Shown piece after piece: positions 33,462-44,032 of a stretch of DNA of 64,000 bases. How positions within the stretch are numbered: the stretch's first letter is position 1; each line of letters starts with the position of its first letter. Origin of the DNA: Betaproteobacteria bacterium (lineage in GTDB: Bacteria > Pseudomonadota > Gammaproteobacteria > Burkholderiales > Ga0077523); NCBI GenBank assembly GCA_016125475.1, contig WGLR01000014.1:1-64000 (forward strand), given 5' to 3'. The position numbers were made by a program, and so were the translations under genes. Below the pieces are notes generated by a model, which was not told where the DNA came from, did not search any database, and saw only the letters and a program-made list of their open reading frames with translations.

Positions 33462-34292
33462 TCAGCGAGCCGCGACCTTCCGCTTCCAGAGCTGCCAGGC
33501 GCGTTCGTACCCGCCCGGCAGGGCAAGCACCCGGGCAGCCTCTTCCTGCGACAGGTACGTCGGGGTTCCGCCGAGCGCGATCGCCTCTGCCTGCAGCCGC
33601 GCATTGAGCTGGAGGTAGACGCTGCGCCCCACAGACTCGGGGAGCGAGCGGCCGACGACCACCGCCCCGTGCCCGCGCATGAGCAGCGCGGGCTTGTCTC
33701 CGAGGGTCTGCGCGAGCGCACGGCCCAGTTCCGGCGTGCGGACCAGCATGTCGGTCACGCCCCCCGCGTCACGGATCTCGAACACCGGCACGCCCGCGGC
33801 GATGAACGCCGACATGTGGTACACGGGCCGCAGCGGCACGCCCGTGATCGCGAACGGCAGGATCGCGGGAGAATGGTGGTGCACGACGGACCGCACGTCC
33901 GGACGTGCCTTGTAGATCTCGCCGTGGATGAAGCGCTCGAGGTAGAGCCGCTGTCCCCGGTCGTCGACCGGATTGCAGTCGAGATCGAGTTCGACGATGT
34001 CGTCCGCGGTCACGAGTTCGGGCGCGATCGAACGCGCGATGAGGAACCGGTCCGGGGACCTGTCGTGACGCACGCTCACGTGGCCGTAGCCGTCCACGAC
34101 GCCCTGGTCGGCCAGGATGCGATTCGCGGCCACGAGGTCGTCGATCAGCGCGGGATCCGCCGGTCCGGCCGATCGCGGCATCGCGAGTGCCCGGGACGGT
34201 CGCCCCACGACGGCAGCTGCCGCCAGACCGGCGCACGCCGCCACGAACCGCCTGCGGTTCAGTCCGGAATCCCCCGGCACGAATCCGTTCAT
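33462..34292 (-). CDS. Class II aldolase/adducin-family protein with Tat-like signal
   Basis: NRRRFVAACAGLAAAAVVG then LIDDLVAANRILADQGVVDGYGHVSVR...; HHHSPAILPFAI; MRGHGAVVVG. Confidence 0.87.
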   Translation of the reverse strand: MNGFVPGDSGLNRRRFVAACAGLAAAAVVGRPSRALAMPRSAGPADPALIDDLVAANRILADQGVVDGYGHVSVRHDRSPDRFLIARSIAPELVTADDIVELDLDCNPVDDRGQRLYLERFIHGEIYKARPDVRSVVHHHSPAILPFAITGVPLRPVYHMSAFIAAGVPVFEIRDAGGVTDMLVRTPELGRALAQTLGDKPALLMRGHGAVVVGRSLPESVGRSVYLQLNARLQAEAIALGGTPTYLSQEEAARVLALPGGYERAWQLWKRKVAAR

Positions 34293-34448
34293 CGCTCCTC
34301 TCCTTCGATTCTCCGTCGTCCACGCACGGTCCCGGCGCGCCGTCTCCGCGACGCGATGGAAGTGTATTGCACCACCCGAAAGATCGTCGAACGCGCGCCG
34401 TTAACCGGGGCACCATCCCCGCAGCGCGGCCGTCGGGCCTCTCCAAAG

Positions 34449-35327
34449 ATGTCAGTCCAGTCAGTCTCCCACCCCGCCGACCTGTCGGTTTCCGAGATCG
34501 AGCACGTCTTCGCGACCGTCGACATTCCCGCCTGCCCGGCGATCCTCGCCGACGTGATGAAGGAAGCCCAGCGCGACGTTCCCGACGTGCGGGCCCTGTC
34601 CCGCGCCATGGCTGCGGACATCGGCATGTCCGCGATCGCGATCAAGCTCGCGAACTCCACGCTGTTCCGCACGGGCGCCGCCGTCGCGTCCGTCCGCGGC
34701 GCGGTCGACAGGCTCGGCATCCGGAACGTGGTCTGTGTCGTGGCCGCCGCGGCGCTGCGCGCGTCGATGACCGGTCTGAAGCCTGCCTGGATCGACGGCT
34801 TCTGGACGCGCACTTCGGCGATCGCCATGGCCGCGGGCATGATCGCGAGAAGGCAGTACGGGATATCTCCCGACGCGGCCTACACGTATGCACTGTTCCA
34901 CGATGCGGGCATCCCGCTGCTCATGCGACGGTTCCCCGATTACGAGCAGGTGGTGGCCCAGAACAGGAAGATGGGTTACCTCACGATCGAGGCGGAGAAC
35001 GAGTACTTCCCGTGTACGCACCCGATCGTGGGCTCGCTCCTGGTCCGCAACTGGGGACTGCCGCCGAGCATCGGCCGCGCCGTGCTGTTCCACCACGACC
35101 CGGCTGCCTACGACCTCCCCGAGAAGACCCTTCCGGGCATTTCCGTTTCCCTGATCGCGGTCACCCATGTCGCCGAGCACGTCGTGAGCGAACTCTCCCG
35201 CGAACACGATCTCGAGGTGGGCGAGGCGCTCTACGAGCGAGGTCTCGCGCATCTGGGCGTCGCCGAGGACGACGTGGATCAGCTGAAGGAAGACATTTCG
35301 GCGGCGACGGCGGAGGCCGCCACCTAG
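34449..35327 (+). CDS. HDOD-domain protein
   Basis: IPACPAILADVMKEAQRDVPDVRALSRAMAADIGMSAIAIKLANSTLF...VASVRGAVDRLGIRNV; ALFHDAGIPLL; LVRNWGLPPSIGRAVLFHH. Confidence 0.9.
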   Translation: MSVQSVSHPADLSVSEIEHVFATVDIPACPAILADVMKEAQRDVPDVRALSRAMAADIGMSAIAIKLANSTLFRTGAAVASVRGAVDRLGIRNVVCVVAAAALRASMTGLKPAWIDGFWTRTSAIAMAAGMIARRQYGISPDAAYTYALFHDAGIPLLMRRFPDYEQVVAQNRKMGYLTIEAENEYFPCTHPIVGSLLVRNWGLPPSIGRAVLFHHDPAAYDLPEKTLPGISVSLIAVTHVAEHVVSELSREHDLEVGEALYERGLAHLGVAEDDVDQLKEDISAATAEAAT

Positions 35328-35387
35328 CCGGACGGACGACCGGCAGGGAGAGCTTCCGGACCGGCAGCAGGCTCCGCCGTCGCGGCG

Positions 35388-36044
35388 TCAGCTGCCCAGC
35401 GCCGACTCCAGGCGGTCCAGGCGCTCCCGCAACTCGGCCACTTCGGCCCGCAGCCGCTCCAGCTCGGCGCGAGGCACCTGGTCCCCGGCGCTTTCGGCTG
35501 CCGGCGGTTCACCGGTCCCCGCCGCTGCCACCACGGGTCCGCTCAGGAGCTGCGCCCAGCGCGCCTCCCGCTCGCCGGGCTGTCGCGCGAGCCGCGTGAC
35601 GAGTGGCACGGCGGCTCGCGTGATCATGTCCTCGAGGTACGCCTCGACCGAGGACGTGTCTGCGAAGTGGTACATGCGGTCGCTCGTCGTGCGCAGCTCA
35701 CCGGCCGTGAGCGGGCCGCGCAGCATGAGGCTCGCCAGGAGCGCAAGCATGGGCTGGCCGACGCCGAGCACCTTCGCGAGATTGTGCGCGTAGCGCAGCA
35801 CCCGCCCGGAAGCGCCGTAGCTCTCGATCACGAGACTCCGGTGCTTGAGGTCCTCCAGGGCGGGCAGGAGATCGGCCTCGGCCAGCGTCATCACGGGGTG
35901 ACGGCTGGTCTTCTGACTGCAGCCGGCCGAGAGCGCGTTGACCGTGAGGGGGTAGGTGTCCGGCGTGGCGTACTGCTTCTCGACGAGCACACCGAGGATG
36001 CGCGTCTCGACGGCCGTGAGCGGGGACGTCTCGAAGTCGATCAT
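35388..36044 (-). CDS. YceH/DUF480-family protein
   Basis: TAVETRILGVLVEKQYATPDTYPLTVNALSAGCSQKTSRHPVMTL...LMLRGPLTAGELRTTSDRMYHF. Confidence 0.93.
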   Translation of the reverse strand: MIDFETSPLTAVETRILGVLVEKQYATPDTYPLTVNALSAGCSQKTSRHPVMTLAEADLLPALEDLKHRSLVIESYGASGRVLRYAHNLAKVLGVGQPMLALLASLMLRGPLTAGELRTTSDRMYHFADTSSVEAYLEDMITRAAVPLVTRLARQPGEREARWAQLLSGPVVAAAGTGEPPAAESAGDQVPRAELERLRAEVAELRERLDRLESALGS

Positions 36045-36075
36045 CGGTGTGCCCTGCGCCGGATACCGGGGCCGC

Positions 36076-37524
36076 TCAGACGAGCGGTGCGACGTAGGCG
36101 GTCTTCACGGTCGTGAAGAACTCCTGGGCGTAACGTCCCTGCTCGCGCGGACCGTAGCTCGAGCCCTTGCGACCGCCGAACGGCACGTGATAGTCGACGC
36201 CTGCGGTGGGCAGGTTCACCATGACCATCCCCGCCTGGCTGTTCTTCCGGAAGTGCGAGGCGTGCTTCAGCGACGACGTGCATATCCCGGAGGTGAGCCC
36301 GAACGGCGTGTCGTTCGCGACTGACAGCGCCTCGTCGTAATCCTTGACCGCGATCACGGTCGCGACGGGTCCGAAGATCTCCTCCCGGTTGACGCGCATG
36401 GAGTTGTCCGTCTCGGTAAACAGCGCGGGTTCGAGGTAGAAGCCCTTCGTCTCGCGCTCGAGGAGGCTGCCGCCCTGGACGAGCTTCGCACCGGCCTTCT
36501 TGCCTTCCTCGATGTAGAAGAGATCCTGGTTGAGCTGGTTCTGGTCCACGACCGGACCCACGTGCACGCCCGACTTGAGCGCGTTGTCCACGACCAGACC
36601 CTTCATGCGCTCGATCATCGCCGCCACGAACCTGTCGTGGATGCCGCGCGTCACGATGAGGCGCGAAGAAGCCGTACAGCGCTGGCCCGTCGAGAAAAAC
36701 GCACCGTTCACCGCGCTCTCGACGGCCGTCTTGAGGTCCGCGTCGTCGAGCACGACGAGCGGGTTCTTGCCGCCCATCTCGAGCTGGAACTTCTTCATGG
36801 TCGCGACCGCCTTCTGCGCGACCTTCTGCCCGGTCTCGACGGACCCGGTGAACGTCACGGCATCGACGCGCGGATCGGCCAGGATCGCCTCGCCGACCAC
36901 GGAACCGCGCCCCATGCAGAGGTTGAACACGCCTGCGGGGAAACCCGCGCGCTGGATGATCTCGGCGATCGCCCAGGACGAGCCGGGCACGAGGTCCGCG
37001 GGCTTGAACACGACGCAGTTGCCGTGCGCGAGCGCGGGTGCGACCTTCCAGGCGGGGATCGCCGAGGGGAAGTTCCAGGGCGAGATGATGCCGACGACGC
37101 CCATCGGCTCGCGGACGATCTCGACGTCGATGCCGGGCCGGACGGACGAGAGGAGCTCGCCGGACTTGCGCAGCACCTCGCCCGCGAAGAACTTGAAGAT
37201 GTTGCCCGCGCGCACGACCTCGCCGATGCCCTCCGGCAGGGTCTTGCCTTCCTCGCGCGAGAGCAGCGCGCCCAGTTCGTCCTTGCGTGCGATCATCTCG
37301 ACGCCGACCTTCTCCAGCAGGTCGGCGCGCGCCTGGGTGTTGAAGGCCGCCCAGCCGGGTGCCGCGGCACGCGCCGCCTCGATGGCCTGCGCCGTCTGCG
37401 CCGCGTCGGCCTGGGCGTACTCGCCGATCACGTCGGCGGTATCGGAAGGATTGATGTCGCGCGTGTACTGCGCGCCGGCGACCCACTCACCGTTGATCAG
37501 GTTCGAATGCTGCTGGATGCTCAT
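36076..37524 (-). CDS. Aldehyde dehydrogenase (alpha-ketoglutaric semialdehyde dehydrogenase-like)
   Basis: GVVGIISPWNFPSAIPAWKVAPALAHGN, VTFTGSVETGQ, FQLEMGGKNP, GQRCTASSR active-site Cys, EEIFGP. Confidence 0.93.
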   Translation of the reverse strand: MSIQQHSNLINGEWVAGAQYTRDINPSDTADVIGEYAQADAAQTAQAIEAARAAAPGWAAFNTQARADLLEKVGVEMIARKDELGALLSREEGKTLPEGIGEVVRAGNIFKFFAGEVLRKSGELLSSVRPGIDVEIVREPMGVVGIISPWNFPSAIPAWKVAPALAHGNCVVFKPADLVPGSSWAIAEIIQRAGFPAGVFNLCMGRGSVVGEAILADPRVDAVTFTGSVETGQKVAQKAVATMKKFQLEMGGKNPLVVLDDADLKTAVESAVNGAFFSTGQRCTASSRLIVTRGIHDRFVAAMIERMKGLVVDNALKSGVHVGPVVDQNQLNQDLFYIEEGKKAGAKLVQGGSLLERETKGFYLEPALFTETDNSMRVNREEIFGPVATVIAVKDYDEALSVANDTPFGLTSGICTSSLKHASHFRKNSQAGMVMVNLPTAGVDYHVPFGGRKGSSYGPREQGRYAQEFFTTVKTAYVAPLV

Positions 37525-37596
37525 GACGTGCGTCTCCTCTCGAGAATCGGGGATGCTACCAAACAATGCCGTCGTGCGGCCCCCGTCGGGTACGGC

Positions 37597-38580
37597 TCAG
37601 GCCGCAAGTGTCTTGCGCAGGTACATCACGACGACGAGGATCACGAGCGACACGAGCCAGCCGAGCACGTAGACGATCATCGCGCGGTTGGCCTTCTCCT
37701 TCTCGTGCCAGGTCCGTGGCCGGATGTCCTTCACGAAGAACACGATCTTCGCCGCGAGATTCACGCTCACGATGTTGACCGTCAGCAGCAGCGCCGCCCC
37801 GGCGGCGAGCGCGTACTGCTGGTGGCCCAGCATCAGGCCGAAGGTCGCCGCCGGCGGCAGCAGCGCGACGGCGACCATGACCCCGACCAGCACGCTCGAG
37901 AGTCCCGTGGTGAGCGACAGCGCGGCAGCCGCCCCGGATGCCAGTGCGAGCCCGATCGAGTCCAGCCCGGCATGGGTCCGCAGGGCCAGCTCAGAACCGC
38001 CCGTGTCGAACGGCCAGACTGCGCTCAGCGCGGCCGACAGCACCACCGTGACGACGACACCCGCGAGCAGTGCCTTCGCGGACTTGCGCACGAGCGCGAG
38101 GTCGCCCAGCGCGGTCCCGAGACTCAGTGCGAGGTTCGGGCCCAGGAGCGGCGCGATCACCATGGCGCCGATCACGACGGCCACGTTGCTCTCGATGAGG
38201 CCGATCGCCGCGACGACCGTGGACAGCACGACGAGCACCAGATAGTTGCCGTCCAGCCGTGAACTGCGTTCGACCGACTCGTAGAGCGCCTCGCGGGTGG
38301 CCGTGCCGGTCTCCTGCGTGTCCTCGGCCGGTGTCTCGGGCTTGGGGAGGGACACCTCGATCTCGAGCACGACGATGCGGGCGGTCGGCTGCGCGCCGAG
38401 CACGTGCTGCAGCGTGTCGAGCACCGACTGAAGCCTGTCGTCGGCCACGAGCATCCGCATCGGCTGCATGCCGTCCTCGCCCACGACCCCCAGCCTCACG
38501 TCGGGTGCCTTGTACTTCTCGGCGATCGCCATGACCGTCGCCGCACTGCCCGCGTCCGCGACAATTTCCACGTATTTCAT
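37597..38580 (-). CDS. DUF389 (TIGR00341-like) membrane protein
   Basis: VERSSRLDGNYLVLVVLSTVVAAIGLIESNVAVVIGAMVIAPLLGPNLALSLGTALGD. Confidence 0.9.
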   Translation of the reverse strand: MKYVEIVADAGSAATVMAIAEKYKAPDVRLGVVGEDGMQPMRMLVADDRLQSVLDTLQHVLGAQPTARIVVLEIEVSLPKPETPAEDTQETGTATREALYESVERSSRLDGNYLVLVVLSTVVAAIGLIESNVAVVIGAMVIAPLLGPNLALSLGTALGDLALVRKSAKALLAGVVVTVVLSAALSAVWPFDTGGSELALRTHAGLDSIGLALASGAAAALSLTTGLSSVLVGVMVAVALLPPAATFGLMLGHQQYALAAGAALLLTVNIVSVNLAAKIVFFVKDIRPRTWHEKEKANRAMIVYVLGWLVSLVILVVVMYLRKTLAA

Positions 38581-38846
38581 GCGTCACCCCCTGGCCCCGG
38601 GACATCCGCCCACTGCGGCGCCGGCCGGGTGCCGCCCAATAGTGCACGGAAACCGTGCCGGCACGTACACGACCATGCAGGTCGCCGGGCGCACGACCCT
38701 GCCGTGCGGCCGACCCGCCTCAAGTCCGGGTCTTTCCGGCCGATTAGACACGTGTCGACTGGGGCAGGCCCCTCCGTATCGTGCGGAGCGGCGCCGGATG
38801 CCCACCGCCGACCTGTGTGATCGTCTCATCCGGAACCCCTTACGCC

Positions 38847-40847
38847 ATGAACGCCTTCTTCGCGCCCGCCGTCCTGCTCATGAACCGCTTCCGCTACCTC
38901 TGGAAGTTCGCCCTGCTCGCGTCCGTCTTCGCGGTCACGTGCTGCACCTTCCTCGGTGAGATCGTGTGGAACCAGTGGCAGGACATCCGCGTCGCCTCGC
39001 GCGAGGTGGACGGCGCACGCGCCATGCCCGCTCTCGTGGCGCTGCTGGATGCGGTCCAGAAGCATCGCGGCGTGGCTGCGGCCGTGCAGGGCGGCAGCCG
39101 GGACCTCGTTCCCGAGCTCGAAAAGCGGAAGGCGGCGGTGGAACAGGCCTTCGATGCCGTCGGCGACGGCGGCGGCCTGGGCATCGGTCCCGACGTCCAG
39201 CGACTGCGCACCGCCTGGGAGAACGTCGCGGCGGCATCCACGACCGCGTCGGAGACCTTCCGGGCCTACACGGGCGTGGTGACGGGCGTCCTCGCGCTGA
39301 TCTCCGAGGTCAGCGAGAAGTCGCGACTCGCCCTGGACTCCGACCCCGCGGCTCACACGCTGGCGGGTCTCGCGACCGACGTCGCACCGGGACTCGCCGA
39401 GACGTACGGTCGCGTGCGCGGACTGGGTGCAAAGTCCCTGGCCGACGGCACGCTCCAGGCGGAAGAATACGAACGCCTCGCCCTGGAGATGGATGCGACC
39501 GACGCCGCACGCGCGAAGCTCGAGCACGTCGCCGAGGCGATGAGCACCGGACACCCCCGGTTCCACGACGCGCTCGCTCCGCTGGTCGCGGACCTCGGAC
39601 AGTCACGCGAGGCGATCGGCCGGACGCTCCGCGAGGCCCGTGACGGAACCGCCGTCCCGAGCGCGAGCTTCTTCGCACTCGCCTCGAAACCCGTAGACCT
39701 CTCCTATCGCATCCTCGACGTGACCCTGCCCGAGCTGAACTCGATCATGGAGGCACGCATGCACGGCCTGGTCGTCGGCATGATCGCCCGTCTCGGGTTC
39801 GCCGCCGTCGCGAGCCTGATCGTGCTCTACCTGATAGCCGGCTTCTACTTGTCCGTGCACCGTTCCGCGGCCGAACTCGGGCGCGCGGCCAAGGCATTCT
39901 CCGGCGGGGACTTCTCGACCCGCATCGAGGTGGCCTCCCGTGACGAGATCGCGGACATCGCCCGGGAGTTCAACGCGATGGCCGACGGCGTCGGCACGCT
40001 GCTGCACGAGGTGCGACAGGGCGTGCGAACCCTGAACGAGTCCGTCGCACAGCTCGGTGCGGCATCCAGTCGCGTCGCGGAAGGTTCCCGCGAGCAGGCG
40101 GAAGCCGCCCAGTCCACGGCGAGTGCCGTCGAAGAGATGAGCGTGAGCATCGCGAACGTCGCCGAGAACGTCGAGGAGACCGTGACCACGTCGAAGCGGG
40201 CCCGCGAACTGTCCGACGCAGGCGAGCGCATCGTCGTCGAGGCGGTCGGCGAGATCCGCATGATGGCCGACGCCGTCCACGCATCGAGCGAGACGATCGA
40301 GCAACTGTCGGAACATTCGACCCGCGTGAGCGGGATCGTGCGCATCATCCGTGACGTGGCCGACCAGACGAACCTGCTCGCGCTGAACGCGGCCATCGAG
40401 GCGGCCAGGGCGGGCGAGCTCGGTCGCGGCTTCGCGGTGGTCGCCGACGAGGTCCGCAAGCTCGCGGAACGAACCGCCCAGGCGACGACGGAGATCGCGT
40501 CGGTCATCACCAACATCGAGAACGGCACCCGCAGCAGCGTGGAAGGCATACGCAGCGCGGGCACCCGGGTCGAACAGGGGGTCGAACAGGCGAATCGCGC
40601 GGCGGCCGCACTCTCGGAGATCCACGGTGGCACGACGGTGACACTGGACCGCATCGCCGAGATGGCGGCGGCGGCGAAGCAGCAGCGCACGGCGAGCCAG
40701 GACATCGCACGCAACGTCGAGGCCATCGCACGCCGCGCCGAAGAAAACTCGGTGTCGGTCCACGACATCGAGGACGCGTCACGACGCGTCGCGACGCAAG
40801 CCTCGGCGCTCTCCGCGCTCGTGCAGAAGTTCCGGACCGCGGCCTGA
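38847..40847 (+). CDS. Methyl-accepting chemotaxis protein
   Basis: TM, periplasmic helical domain, HAMP, signalling tip [52 protein letters not shown]; alternative start 38880. Confidence 0.95.
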   Translation: MNAFFAPAVLLMNRFRYLWKFALLASVFAVTCCTFLGEIVWNQWQDIRVASREVDGARAMPALVALLDAVQKHRGVAAAVQGGSRDLVPELEKRKAAVEQAFDAVGDGGGLGIGPDVQRLRTAWENVAAASTTASETFRAYTGVVTGVLALISEVSEKSRLALDSDPAAHTLAGLATDVAPGLAETYGRVRGLGAKSLADGTLQAEEYERLALEMDATDAARAKLEHVAEAMSTGHPRFHDALAPLVADLGQSREAIGRTLREARDGTAVPSASFFALASKPVDLSYRILDVTLPELNSIMEARMHGLVVGMIARLGFAAVASLIVLYLIAGFYLSVHRSAAELGRAAKAFSGGDFSTRIEVASRDEIADIAREFNAMADGVGTLLHEVRQGVRTLNESVAQLGAASSRVAEGSREQAEAAQSTASAVEEMSVSIANVAENVEETVTTSKRARELSDAGERIVVEAVGEIRMMADAVHASSETIEQLSEHSTRVSGIVRIIRDVADQTNLLALNAAIEAARAGELGRGFAVVADEVRKLAERTAQATTEIASVITNIENGTRSSVEGIRSAGTRVEQGVEQANRAAAALSEIHGGTTVTLDRIAEMAAAAKQQRTASQDIARNVEAIARRAEENSVSVHDIEDASRRVATQASALSALVQKFRTAA

Positions 40848-40848
40848 G

Positions 40849-42711
40849 TCAGACCGCAGTCGGTACTCCCTCCGCCCCGGTCGGCCCGCCGCCGGGGCGA
40901 AGTTCTCCCGTCAGGTCCTTCAGGGCCGCTTCGTCCAGCGTCTCGCGCCGCAGGAGTTCCCGGGCGCAACGCTCCAGCACCGCCCGGTGACGCTCGAGCA
41001 GTGCGCTCGCGTGCCGGAACGCGTCCATCACGATGCTGCGCACGGCCTCGTCGATCCTTTCCTGTGTTTCGGGACTCACCCGGCATCCGCCCTGGAGATG
41101 ATTCGGCAGATCCAGGAACCGGGGCTGCTGCGATTCGTAGGCGACGTACCCGAGATCCTCGACCATGCCGTACCGGGTGACCATGTCGCGCGCGATGTCG
41201 GTCACCTTCGCGAGGTCGTCGGCCGCACCCGTCGAGAGGTGGCCGAACACGAGCTTCTCCGCCGCGCGCCCACCGAGAAGCACCATGATCTTGTGCACGA
41301 GTTCCTCGCGCGTCATGAGGAATCGGTCCTCCGTGGGACGCTGGATCGTGTAGCCGAGCGCGCCCACGCCACGCGGGATGATGGATACCTTGTGCACCGG
41401 GTCCGTGCCCGGCAGCGACATCGCGACGAGCGCGTGCCCCATCTCGTGATAGGCCACGACCTCCCGCTCGCGCGGATTCAGGACCCGGTTCTTCTTCTCG
41501 AGACCCGCGACGATCCGCTCGATCGCGACCGTGAAGTCGATCAGCGCGACGTCCTGCGCGCCGCGCCGCGTCGCGGCGAGCGCCGCCTCGTTGCAGAGGT
41601 TCGCGAGGTCCGCGCCCGTGAAGCCCGTCGTGAGCGCGGCGACCTGCTCGAGATCGACTTCCGCGGCGAGCCGGATCTTCCTGCTGTGCACCTGCAGGAT
41701 CTGCACGCGGCCGGCCTTGTCGGGTCGGTCCACGAGCACCTGCCGGTCGAAACGCCCGGCGCGGAGCAGCGCCGGGTCGAGGATCTCCGGCCGGTTGGTC
41801 GCCGAGAGCAGGACGAGCCCGGACGAACTGTCGAAGCCGTCGAGTTCGACGAGCAACTGGTTCAGCGTCTGTTCCCGCTCGTCGTGGCCGCCGACCGGCC
41901 CGCCGGCGCCCCGCGCGCGGCCGAGGGCGTCGAGTTCGTCGATGAAGATGATCGCCGGGGCCTTCGCACGCGCCTGTTCGAAGAGATCCCGAACGCGCGC
42001 CGCGCCCACGCCCACGAACATCTCCACGAACTCGCTGCCCGAGATGCTGTAGAACGGCACGGCCGCCTCGCCCGCGACCGCCTTCGCGAGCAGGGTCTTG
42101 CCCGTGCCGGGCGGACCGACCAGCAGGACACCCTTGGGCATGCGCGCCCCCAGGCGACCATAGCCCTGCGGGTCCTTGAGGAACGAGACGATCTCCTGGA
42201 GCTCCGCCTTGGCCTCGTCCACGCCCGCGACGTCCGCGAACGTCACTCCGGTGTTCTTCTCGACGTAGACCTTCGCGCGGCTCTTGCCGATGTTCATGAA
42301 GCCCCCGACGCCCTGGCGTTCGGCCATGCGCCGGATCACGAAGAACCACAGGCCGAAGAAGAGCAGCACGGGCACGACCCAGGACAGCAGGTCCCTCACG
42401 AACGTGCTCTCGACCACGCGCGTGAACGGCACGTCGTACCTGGACAACCTGTCGGCGAGCGCCGGCTCGACGCGCGTCGCGACGATCACCGTCTTGCCGC
42501 TCGCATCCGGTGACTTGAGCTTGCCCGTGATCGTCTGGTCGCCGATCGTGATCTCCGAGACGCGCCCCTGCGCGAGCGCCTTCTCGAACTCGCTGTAGGG
42601 CACCGATTCGACCCTGCGCTGCGTCTGCCAGAGATTCTGCAGCGAGAGCAGGGCGAAGACGACGACGAGCCAGTAGCCGACGTTCCACCGGATCTTGGGG
42701 TCGGGTTTCAT
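40849..42711 (-). CDS. FtsH-type ATP-dependent zinc metalloprotease
   Basis: TM region, [21 protein letters not shown]-type [21 protein letters not shown], zinc motif YHEMGHAL; possibly a second FtsH copy. Confidence 0.94.
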   Translation of the reverse strand: MKPDPKIRWNVGYWLVVVFALLSLQNLWQTQRRVESVPYSEFEKALAQGRVSEITIGDQTITGKLKSPDASGKTVIVATRVEPALADRLSRYDVPFTRVVESTFVRDLLSWVVPVLLFFGLWFFVIRRMAERQGVGGFMNIGKSRAKVYVEKNTGVTFADVAGVDEAKAELQEIVSFLKDPQGYGRLGARMPKGVLLVGPPGTGKTLLAKAVAGEAAVPFYSISGSEFVEMFVGVGAARVRDLFEQARAKAPAIIFIDELDALGRARGAGGPVGGHDEREQTLNQLLVELDGFDSSSGLVLLSATNRPEILDPALLRAGRFDRQVLVDRPDKAGRVQILQVHSRKIRLAAEVDLEQVAALTTGFTGADLANLCNEAALAATRRGAQDVALIDFTVAIERIVAGLEKKNRVLNPREREVVAYHEMGHALVAMSLPGTDPVHKVSIIPRGVGALGYTIQRPTEDRFLMTREELVHKIMVLLGGRAAEKLVFGHLSTGAADDLAKVTDIARDMVTRYGMVEDLGYVAYESQQPRFLDLPNHLQGGCRVSPETQERIDEAVRSIVMDAFRHASALLERHRAVLERCARELLRRETLDEAALKDLTGELRPGGGPTGAEGVPTAV

Positions 42712-42863
42712 GAGCGGCGATGTCGTTGGGCGAATGCGATGCGGATCACTTTATGGGGTGCCCGGCGCCCGGTCAACGACGGGAGTCCCGCCAGCCCCCC
42801 CGGAAACGCGACGAGGCAGGTTCGACCCGGACGGCCTCTTGTGAACCCTGGTAGTCACAACCC

Positions 42864-42885
42864 CGGGGTCAGGCTTGCGTTGTTG
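42864..42885. repeat. Single-arm copy of the REP-like sequence found at 31863
   Basis: CGGGGTCAGGCTTGCGTTGTTG matches 21 of 22 bases of the left arm at 31863-31884. Confidence 0.8.
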
Positions 42886-42892
42886 TATTGCT

Positions 42893-44032
42893 TCAGTCGA
42901 GCGTGCGCCTGTACACCCGCAGCCCGAGCAGCAGCACGACGACCATGAAGAGCAGGATGGGCCAGACCTGCGGCCAGAGCTCGACCGGCGTGTTCCCCTT
43001 GAGCAGGATGCCGCGCACGAGGTGCAGGAAGTGCGTGAGGGGCAGCAGGTTGCCGATCACCTGCGCCCACTCCGGCATGCCCCGGAACGGAAACATGAAT
43101 CCCGACAGGAGCATCGAGGGCAGGAAGAAGAAGAACGTCATCTGCATCGCCTGGAGCTGGTTCCGCGCGAGGGCGCTGAAGGTGATCCCGAGCGTGAGGT
43201 TCGCGCTGATGAAGATCAGCACGACGCCGAGCAGCAGCAGCAGGCTGCCTTCCATCGGCACGCCGAAGATCACGCGCGCGGCCACGAGGATGATGCTGAC
43301 CTGGATGAGTCCGATCAGGATGTACGGCACGATCTTGCCGGTCATGACCTCGAAGGGCAGTGCAGGCGTCGCGAGCAGGTTCTCGAAGGTGCCCCGCTCG
43401 CGTTCCCGGGTCATCGCGAGTGCGGTCATCAGGATCATCGTCATCGTGAGGATGACCCCGAGCAGGCCGGGCACGATGTTGTAGGCCGTGATCCCCTCCG
43501 GGTTGTACTGGCGGTGGATGCGAAGATCGAACGGCGGAAGGCCCGGCCGCAGCGTCTCGAGCGGCCCGTCCAGGTCGCGGTCGAACACGGTCTGCGCGAG
43601 CTGCTCCAGCGCACCCACCGCGTTGCCGGTGGCCGACGGATCGGTCGCGTCCGCCTCCATCAGGATGGCGGGCCTGCGTCCGCGCACCAGATCGCGCTCG
43701 AACGCGGGCGGGATCGTCAGCACGAACTGGACGTCCCCTTCCGCGAGCAGCCGCTCGCCCTCCTCGGCCGAAGCGATGAACGAGACCACGTCGAAGTACC
43801 CGCTGTTCTGGACCGCAGCCGTGAACGTCCGCGCGAACACGCTGTTGTCCTGCGAGAGAATGGCGGTGGGCAGGTGCTTCGGATCGCTGTTGATCGCGAA
43901 ACCGAACAGGACGAGCTGCACGACCGGGATGCCCACGATCATGCCGAACGTGAGGCGGTCGCGACGGAGCTGGATGAACTCCTTCACGACGATGCCGAGC
44001 CAGCGCGAGAACGAGAAGCCGTCGAGTCTCAC
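42893..44032 (-). CDS. ABC-2 type permease (YbhS/YbhR-like)
   Basis: GIVVKEFIQLRRDRLTFGMIVGIPVVQLVLFGFAINSDPKHLPTAI, MTRERERGTFENLLATPALPFEVMTGKI; GTG start overlapping the ATPase stop by 4 nt. Confidence 0.92.
   Translation of the reverse strand: MRLDGFSFSRWLGIVVKEFIQLRRDRLTFGMIVGIPVVQLVLFGFAINSDPKHLPTAILSQDNSVFARTFTAAVQNSGYFDVVSFIASAEEGERLLAEGDVQFVLTIPPAFERDLVRGRRPAILMEADATDPSATGNAVGALEQLAQTVFDRDLDGPLETLRPGLPPFDLRIHRQYNPEGITAYNIVPGLLGVILTMTMILMTALAMTRERERGTFENLLATPALPFEVMTGKIVPYILIGLIQVSIILVAARVIFGVPMEGSLLLLLGVVLIFISANLTLGITFSALARNQLQAMQMTFFFFLPSMLLSGFMFPFRGMPEWAQVIGNLLPLTHFLHLVRGILLKGNTPVELWPQVWPILLFMVVVLLLGLRVYRRTLD

Noticed and set aside
39845-42688. 947-aa minus-strand ORF overlapping the MCP and FtsH genes
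   Set aside because: Off-frame overlap of two genes with strong family motifs.
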